From NCBI RefSeq assembly GCF_023008405.1, contig NZ_CP095376.1, positions 8,722,501-8,786,500 on the forward strand: a DNA stretch of 64,000 nt, read 5' to 3'. The notes below the pieces were generated by a model that worked only from the letters and a program-made list of their open reading frames with translations, was not told the origin of the DNA and ran no database searches. Position 1 is the stretch's first letter. Each line of letters opens with the position of its first letter. Origin of the DNA: Amycolatopsis sp. FBCC-B4732 (lineage in GTDB: Bacteria > Actinomycetota > Actinomycetes > Mycobacteriales > Pseudonocardiaceae). The position numbers and the translations under genes were made by a program. This document shows positions 59,222 to 64,000 of the stretch, in pieces.

Positions 59222-61672
59222 CTAGTTCCCGTGTTGACGCAATGCCCCGAGCACGGTTTCCAGAACAGCCATCGCACCCGCCTTGTCCAGCGGATCGTTG
59301 CCGTTCCCGCACTTCGGCGACTGAACGCAGGACGGGCATCCCGTCGGGCACTCGCAGGAGACGATCGCCTCCCGCGTAGCGACCAGCCACGGGACAATCG
59401 CGGCATAACCGCGTTCGGCGAATCCCGCACCCCCGGGATGGCCGTCATGCACGAACACCGTCGCCTCCCCGGTGTCTTCGTGCCACGCGGTACTCACCCC
59501 GCCGATGTCCCATCGGTCGCACGTAGCGAACAGCGGTAGCAGGCCGATCGCCGCGTGCTCGGCGGCATGCAGGGCACCGGGGACCCGTGCCGGAACCAAT
59601 CCGGCACTCCCCGGTGCCCTGCCACCCTCGTGAGCGGGCCCCCGACCGCTTGCCAGGGTTTCCTCCCCGGTCCCCACCGGCCCCGCAGATTCGGTCCCCA
59701 CCCGATGGCCCCCGGTCCCCGCCTCGCCATCGGCCGAAGAGCCGCCGAGCAGCTCGGCGGAAACCGTGTACCAGACCGCCCGCGTGCGCAGGCTCTGCTC
59801 CGGCAGGTCGAGCGGCGTGTGGTCCAGTACCTCCCCGGACGGCCGGCGTCGCAGGTACCCGACGACCTGCGACGTCACGGCCACCTCGCCGAGGCAGACG
59901 CTCACCCCGCCGAAGTCCTGCTTCTCCTGGGTGCTCAGCACCGAGATGTCCACGACTTCGCGCGGTGTCGTCGTCCAGTCGGGGTTTTCCGCGTGCACCA
60001 GCGCCAGCCCGGTCTCCAGGTCCAGTTCGTCGACGACATACGACGACCCCTGGTGCAGGTACACCGCGCCGGGGTGGACGGCGAAACACGCCGAGCCCGG
60101 GTCGACCGTCCCCAGCATCCGGCCGGAGTCCGATTCGACGACCGCGATCTGTTCGCCGCCCGTCCCGCGGATCCCGACCTCGGCGTGCGGCCGGTCCCGC
60201 GAAGTCCAGTACCAGCCGCTCGACCGGCGCCGCAACAGCTTCTGCTCCGCCAGTTCGGTCAGCACCTCCAGCGCCGCCGCGCCGCCGAACACCTCGAGCT
60301 CGGAAAGCGTCAGCGGCAACTCGGCCACGGCGCACGCGAGCTGCGGCGCCAGCACGTACGGGTTCGCTGGGTCGAGCACCGCCGTCTCCACCGGCCGCTC
60401 GAGCAGCGCCGCCGGGTGGTGCACCAGGTACGTGTCGAGCGGGTCGTCCCGCGCGACGAACACCACCAGCGCGGAATCACCGGAGCGGCCCGCGCGCCCG
60501 GCCTGCTGCCAGAACGAAGCGAGCGTGCCCGGGTAGCCGGCCAGCACGACCGCGTCCAGTCCCGCGATGTCGACGCCCAGCTCCAGCGCGTTCGTCGTCG
60601 CGACGCCCAGCAACCGTCCCGACAGCAACGCGGCCTCGAGTGCGCGCCGCTCCTCCGGGAGGTAGCCGGACCGGTACGCCGCAACGGTTTCCGCCAACGC
60701 CGGGTCCACTTCGGACAGAATGCGACGCGCGCCCAGCGCGGCCAGCTCCGCGCCCCGCCGCGAGCGGATGAACGCCAGCGACCGCGCCCCTTCGACGACG
60801 AGGTCGGCGAGGATCCGCGACGTCTCCGCGCCGGCCGAACGCCGGACCGGTGCGCCGTTTTCCCCGGTCAGCTCCTCCAGCAACGGCGGCTCCCACAGCA
60901 CCACCGTGCGGGAACCGCGCGGAGAAGCGTCGTCCGTCACGGCGACACACGGCACCCCCGTCAACCTTGAGGCGAACGAAGCAGGCGAAGCCGTTGTCGC
61001 CGAAGCGAGCACGAACACCGGCGAAGCGCCGTAGTGCTCGGCCACCCGCCGCAGCCGGCGCAGCAACAAGGCCACGTGCGAGCCGAACACACCGCGGTAG
61101 CTGTGGCACTCGTCGACCACCACGCAGTTGAGCCGCCGGAAGAACGACGCCCACCGCCCGTGCGCCGAGAGGATGCCGCGGTGCAGCATGTCCGGGTTCG
61201 TGAACACCCAGTTCGCGTGCGCGCGCACCCAGTCGCGCTCGGCCATCGGGGTGTCCCCGTCGAACGCCGCCGCCCGCACGCCGGGAATGTCCAAAGAGGA
61301 CACCGACCGCAGCTGGTCGGCGCCCAGCGCCTTGGTCGGCGACAGGTAGAGCGCGTTCGCCTTCTCGCCCGCGGCCAGCCGCGACAGCACCGGCAGCTGG
61401 TAGGCCAGCGACTTGCCCGACGCCGTGCCGGTCGAAACCACGACGTGCCGACCCTCGTACGCGTGCGAAGCCGCCTCGGCTTGGTGCGCCCAAGGGGCCG
61501 AGACACCGCAGTCACGCAGCGCAGCGACGACCGCCGGATCCACCCACGACGGCCACTCTGCGTAACCCGCTTCGCGGCCCGGCAAGTCCGCGACGTGGGT
61601 GACCGGGTCCTCGCGCGAAGGGATGCCGGCGGTCACCCGCCCCAGCAGCCGCCGCCCTCGTGAGTCGTCCAC
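59222..61672 (-). CDS. MrfA/YprA-like superfamily II DNA helicase with DUF1998 (Rv3649-like)
   Basis: 816 residues from GTG 61672. The helicase core has AHQAEAASHAYEGRHVVVSTGTASGKS (motifs Q and I; Lys in ASGKS), VVDECHSYRG (motif II), LASATTASP (III) and QQAGRAGRSGDSAL (VI). The C-terminal DUF1998 domain ends with four Cys in CECPTGCPSC and PKCGNGN, the zinc site of MrfA-type repair helicases (mitomycin repair, Hrq1-like clade). A Gly/Ser/Glu-rich insertion of about 55 residues near 650-705 is unusual. Rv3649 lies beside the tad genes in M. tuberculosis. Confidence 0.9.
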   Translation of the reverse strand: MDDSRGRRLLGRVTAGIPSREDPVTHVADLPGREAGYAEWPSWVDPAVVAALRDCGVSAPWAHQAEAASHAYEGRHVVVSTGTASGKSLAYQLPVLSRLAAGEKANALYLSPTKALGADQLRSVSSLDIPGVRAAAFDGDTPMAERDWVRAHANWVFTNPDMLHRGILSAHGRWASFFRRLNCVVVDECHSYRGVFGSHVALLLRRLRRVAEHYGASPVFVLASATTASPASFASRLTGVPCVAVTDDASPRGSRTVVLWEPPLLEELTGENGAPVRRSAGAETSRILADLVVEGARSLAFIRSRRGAELAALGARRILSEVDPALAETVAAYRSGYLPEERRALEAALLSGRLLGVATTNALELGVDIAGLDAVVLAGYPGTLASFWQQAGRAGRSGDSALVVFVARDDPLDTYLVHHPAALLERPVETAVLDPANPYVLAPQLACAVAELPLTLSELEVFGGAAALEVLTELAEQKLLRRRSSGWYWTSRDRPHAEVGIRGTGGEQIAVVESDSGRMLGTVDPGSACFAVHPGAVYLHQGSSYVVDELDLETGLALVHAENPDWTTTPREVVDISVLSTQEKQDFGGVSVCLGEVAVTSQVVGYLRRRPSGEVLDHTPLDLPEQSLRTRAVWYTVSAELLGGSSADGEAGTGGHRVGTESAGPVGTGEETLASGRGPAHEGGRAPGSAGLVPARVPGALHAAEHAAIGLLPLFATCDRWDIGGVSTAWHEDTGEATVFVHDGHPGGAGFAERGYAAIVPWLVATREAIVSCECPTGCPSCVQSPKCGNGNDPLDKAGAMAVLETVLGALRQHGN

Positions 61673-61985
61673 CAGGCGAGCTTGGCACAGGGGTCCGACA
61701 GTTCTCGCATCCCCAACTGCGCCAACGGATCGGCGAAAGGGTGATCGATCAAGTGAGGAGGCTCACAAGGTAACGGAATGTGCCGTCACCGGGACGGCGT
61801 GAAGACGCTGGTTGCGATACCAATACACTCCCGCAATCCACACCCTCTGTGGTGAGCGTCATGTGAGACGTGCATTGCGTCCCGGCTAGCGTGTCGCTCG
61901 GTACAGGGTCCATGCCAGCGCCGGCCGTGTCGAACCCTCGGCTTGCCGTCGACGCTGGCGATCGGCGACGTCTCCTGGAGGACGA
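61673..61985. other. Divergent intergenic region helicase/hppA
   Basis: 313 bases without a gene. It must carry the hppA promoter and a helicase promoter. A ribosome site (TGGAGGA) precedes the hppA ATG. I see no reliable -10/-35 pair. The cspA gene found beside the helicase in M. tuberculosis is absent here. Confidence 0.5.
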
Positions 61986-64000
61986 ATGTCACGGCAGTTC
62001 CTCGCGGAGGGCGGTTCCATCACGCTCTCCGGAGCTGGCTACACGATTGTCGGTGTAGTCGCCGTGGTCGCGCTTGCCGCACTCGTCATCGGCTACGTCC
62101 TGCTCAAGGAGGTGCTGGCCGCAGGCCAGGGCACCGCCAAGATGCAGGACATCGCCAAGGCGGTGCAGGAAGGCGCGGCCGCTTACCTCAAGCGGCAGCG
62201 GAACACCCTCGCGATTTTCGGCGTGATCGTGTTCCTCCTGCTCTTCGCACTTCCCGCCGACGACTGGAACGAGAAGATCGGTCGTTCGATCTTCTTCCTG
62301 GTCGGTGCGGCGTTCTCGTTCGCGATCGGTTACCTCGGCATGTGGCTGGCCACGCAGGCGAACCTGCGCGTGGCCGCCGCGTCGCGCGAGGAAGGCGGCC
62401 GCGAGATCGCGATGCGCGTGGCCTTCCGCACCGGTGGCGTGGTCGGCATGATCACCGTCGGCCTCGGCCTGTTCGGTGCCGCGGTCGTCGTGCTGGTCTA
62501 CACCGGTCAGGCGCCGAAGGTCCTGGAGGGCTTCGGTTTCGGCGCCGCGTTGATCGCGATGTTCATGCGTGTCGGCGGCGGCATCTTCACCAAGGCTGCC
62601 GACGTCGGCGCGGACCTGGTCGGCAAGGTCGAGCAGGGCATCCCGGAGGACGACCCGCGCAACGCCGCGACCATCGCGGACAACGTGGGCGACAACGTCG
62701 GTGACTGCGCGGGTATGGCCGCGGACCTCTTCGAGTCCTACGCCGTCATGCTCGTCGCCGCGCTGATCCTGGGCAGCACCGCCTTCGGCGTGCACGGCCT
62801 GATCTTCCCGCTGATCGTCCCGGCCATCGGTGTCATCACCGCCGTCATCGGTGTCTACATCACCAAGGCGCGCGCCGGCGAAGGCGGTCTGGTCACGATC
62901 AACCGCTCGTTCTACATCTCCGCGGTCATCTCCGCCGTCCTGTCGGCGATCGCGGCGTTCGTGTACCTGCCGAGCAGGTTCTCCGACTTCGGCGCGGGCT
63001 TCGAGAAGACTGCGGGCAACCCCGCGGTCATCGCGACCGTCGCGGTGATCATCGGCATCGTGCTCGCCGCGATCATCCTGAAGCTCACCGGCTACTACAC
63101 CGGCACCGAGTACAAGCCGGTCAAGGACGTCGCGCAGACGTCGGAGACCGGTGGCGCGACGGTGATCCTGTCGGGCATCTCGGTCGGCTTCGAGTCCGCT
63201 GTGTACACCGCGTTGGTGATCGGCGCGGCAGTGTTCGGCGCATACCTGGTAGGCGGCGGTGTCGCGCTGTTCGCCGTGGCGCTGGCCGGTACCGGTCTGC
63301 TGACCACCGTCGGCGTCATCGTCGCGATGGACACGTTCGGCCCGGTTTCGGACAACGCGCAGGGCATCGCCGAGATGTCGGGCGACGTCGACGAGAAGGC
63401 CGCGCAGATCCTCACCGAGCTGGACGCGGTGGGCAACACCACCAAGGCCATCACCAAGGGCATCGCGATCGCGACGGCGGTCCTCGCGGCGACCGCGCTC
63501 TTCGGTTCTTACTCGGACGCGATCACCAAGGCCATCGGCGACGGCGCCGACTTCGTCGCCAACATCGTCGGTCCGGCGACCCTGGTCGGCGTGATCATCG
63601 GCGCGGCCGTGGTGTTCATGTTCTCGGGTCTCGCCGTCAACGCGGTCTCCCGCGCGGCCGGCGCGGTGGTCTACGAAGTCCGCCGCCAGTTCCGCGACAT
63701 CCCGGGCATCATGGAGGGCACCACCCGCCCCGAGTACGGCAAGGTTGTCGACATCGTCACGCGCGACTCGCTGCGTGAGCTGACGACGCCGGGTCTGCTG
63801 GCGGTCTTCGCCCCGATCGCGGTCGGCTTCGGCCTGGGCACCGGCGCGCTCGCCGGGTACCTGGCCGGCGCGATCGCCTGCGGCACCCTGATGGCGATCT
63901 TCCTCGCCAACTCCGGTGGCGCGTGGGACAACGCGAAGAAGCTCGTCGAGGACGGCAACCACGGTGGCAAGGGCTCGTCCGCGCACGAGGCCACCATCAT
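61986..64000 (+). CDS. hppA: Membrane proton-pumping pyrophosphatase, K+-independent type (3' end outside window)
   Basis: 671 codons are seen from ATG 61986 and the frame runs past the window end. DVGADLVGKVEQGIPEDDPRN and IADNVGDNVGDCAGMAADLFE are the pyrophosphate/Mg-binding loops. The K+-dependence switch reads GNTTKAITKG, with Lys and Thr at the positions that mark K+-independent H+-PPases. About 15 membrane helices are visible. It couples PPi hydrolysis to proton export. M. tuberculosis lacks it, so it is an addition to the syntenic block. Confidence 0.94.
   Translation, partial: MSRQFLAEGGSITLSGAGYTIVGVVAVVALAALVIGYVLLKEVLAAGQGTAKMQDIAKAVQEGAAAYLKRQRNTLAIFGVIVFLLLFALPADDWNEKIGRSIFFLVGAAFSFAIGYLGMWLATQANLRVAAASREEGGREIAMRVAFRTGGVVGMITVGLGLFGAAVVVLVYTGQAPKVLEGFGFGAALIAMFMRVGGGIFTKAADVGADLVGKVEQGIPEDDPRNAATIADNVGDNVGDCAGMAADLFESYAVMLVAALILGSTAFGVHGLIFPLIVPAIGVITAVIGVYITKARAGEGGLVTINRSFYISAVISAVLSAIAAFVYLPSRFSDFGAGFEKTAGNPAVIATVAVIIGIVLAAIILKLTGYYTGTEYKPVKDVAQTSETGGATVILSGISVGFESAVYTALVIGAAVFGAYLVGGGVALFAVALAGTGLLTTVGVIVAMDTFGPVSDNAQGIAEMSGDVDEKAAQILTELDAVGNTTKAITKGIAIATAVLAATALFGSYSDAITKAIGDGADFVANIVGPATLVGVIIGAAVVFMFSGLAVNAVSRAAGAVVYEVRRQFRDIPGIMEGTTRPEYGKVVDIVTRDSLRELTTPGLLAVFAPIAVGFGLGTGALAGYLAGAIACGTLMAIFLANSGGAWDNAKKLVEDGNHGGKGSSAHEATI

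Overview
This window is high-GC actinobacterial chromosome (roughly 70% GC by eye). GTG starts are frequent and many genes overlap by 4 bases at stop/start. Gene content and repeat style suggest the Pseudonocardiaceae, probably Amycolatopsis or a close relative; that placement is inference from gene content, not a database match. A long part of the window (about 6.7-61.7 kb) follows the order I recall for the conserved Mycobacterium tuberculosis block around Rv3649-Rv3683. In that order come a metallophosphoesterase, ponA2-like PBP, whiB4/wblA, two ArsA/Get3-like ATPases, DUF4177, RidA, metallo-beta-lactamase fold, crp, an Rv3675-like membrane protein, nth, TlpA-like thioredoxin, CoA Nudix, marP, ephE-like, holin-like protein, acs, HAD phosphatase, ssd, the tad pilus genes and a MrfA-like helicase. 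Accessory genes have been inserted at several points.

Layout. 0-3.9 kb: four or more tandem FemAB/GNAT-like paralogs, translationally coupled, then a tautomerase. 3.9-7.7 kb: S9 peptidase, methyltransferase, tRNA-Pro(CGG), phosphoesterase. 7.8-15 kb: membrane Ser/Thr kinase, class A PBP, WhiB4-type regulator and the ATPase operon. 15-19.4 kb: DUF4177-RidA-two related unknown proteins, then Nudix-MBL-mycoredoxin. 19.4-25 kb: accessory island with a frameshifted carboxylesterase, VOC protein, frameshifted Lrp/AsnC regulator, a second sliding-clamp-like protein and an MFS exporter. 25-30 kb: crp, nth, thioredoxin, Nudix, marP. 30-37.4 kb: GntR-TetR fusion regulator with an FAD monooxygenase, ephE-like hydrolase, holin-like protein, NhaA, POT peptide transporter, VIT iron transporter, cupin. 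37.6-43.3 kb: DUF6319, acs, GNAT, phosphoribosyltransferase, degenerate Fic protein, Ni/Co transporter. 43.4-50.5 kb: a muropeptide recycling cluster (murQ, murR, AmiE-like, NamZ-like, NagZ-like). 50.5-52.2 kb: two structured RNA loci flanking the HAD phosphatase gene, a candidate Ms1-type RNA and a 6C RNA. 52.3-57.5 kb: tandem DnaA boxes, ssd and the tad pilus operon. 57.5-58.5 kb: degenerate tandem-repeat DNA. 58.5-64 kb: primase-polymerase domain protein, MrfA-like helicase, proton-pumping pyrophosphatase (cut by the window end).

How parts work together. The muropeptide cluster can trim cell-wall fragments outside the cell with secreted NagZ, NamZ and amidase-like enzymes, and convert imported MurNAc-6-P with MurQ under MurR control; no MurNAc transporter gene lies with it. 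The ssd-tad operon would build a Flp-type pilus. MarP, PonA2, WhiB4, the mycoredoxin and Crp form a cell-envelope and redox stress neighbourhood. Crp-like sites are visible upstream of crp, between ponA2 and whiB4, and upstream of the ATPase operon.

The most interesting items are the Ms1-like RNA with a complete promoter and terminator, tandem DnaA boxes before ssd, the FemAB/GNAT array, a dispersed palindrome family built on CACTTTC-N4-GAAAGTG, an in-frame TCC-N5-GGAC 12-mer, two repeat arrays at the edges of the tad operon, and several enzymes that keep the fold but lack a catalytic residue.
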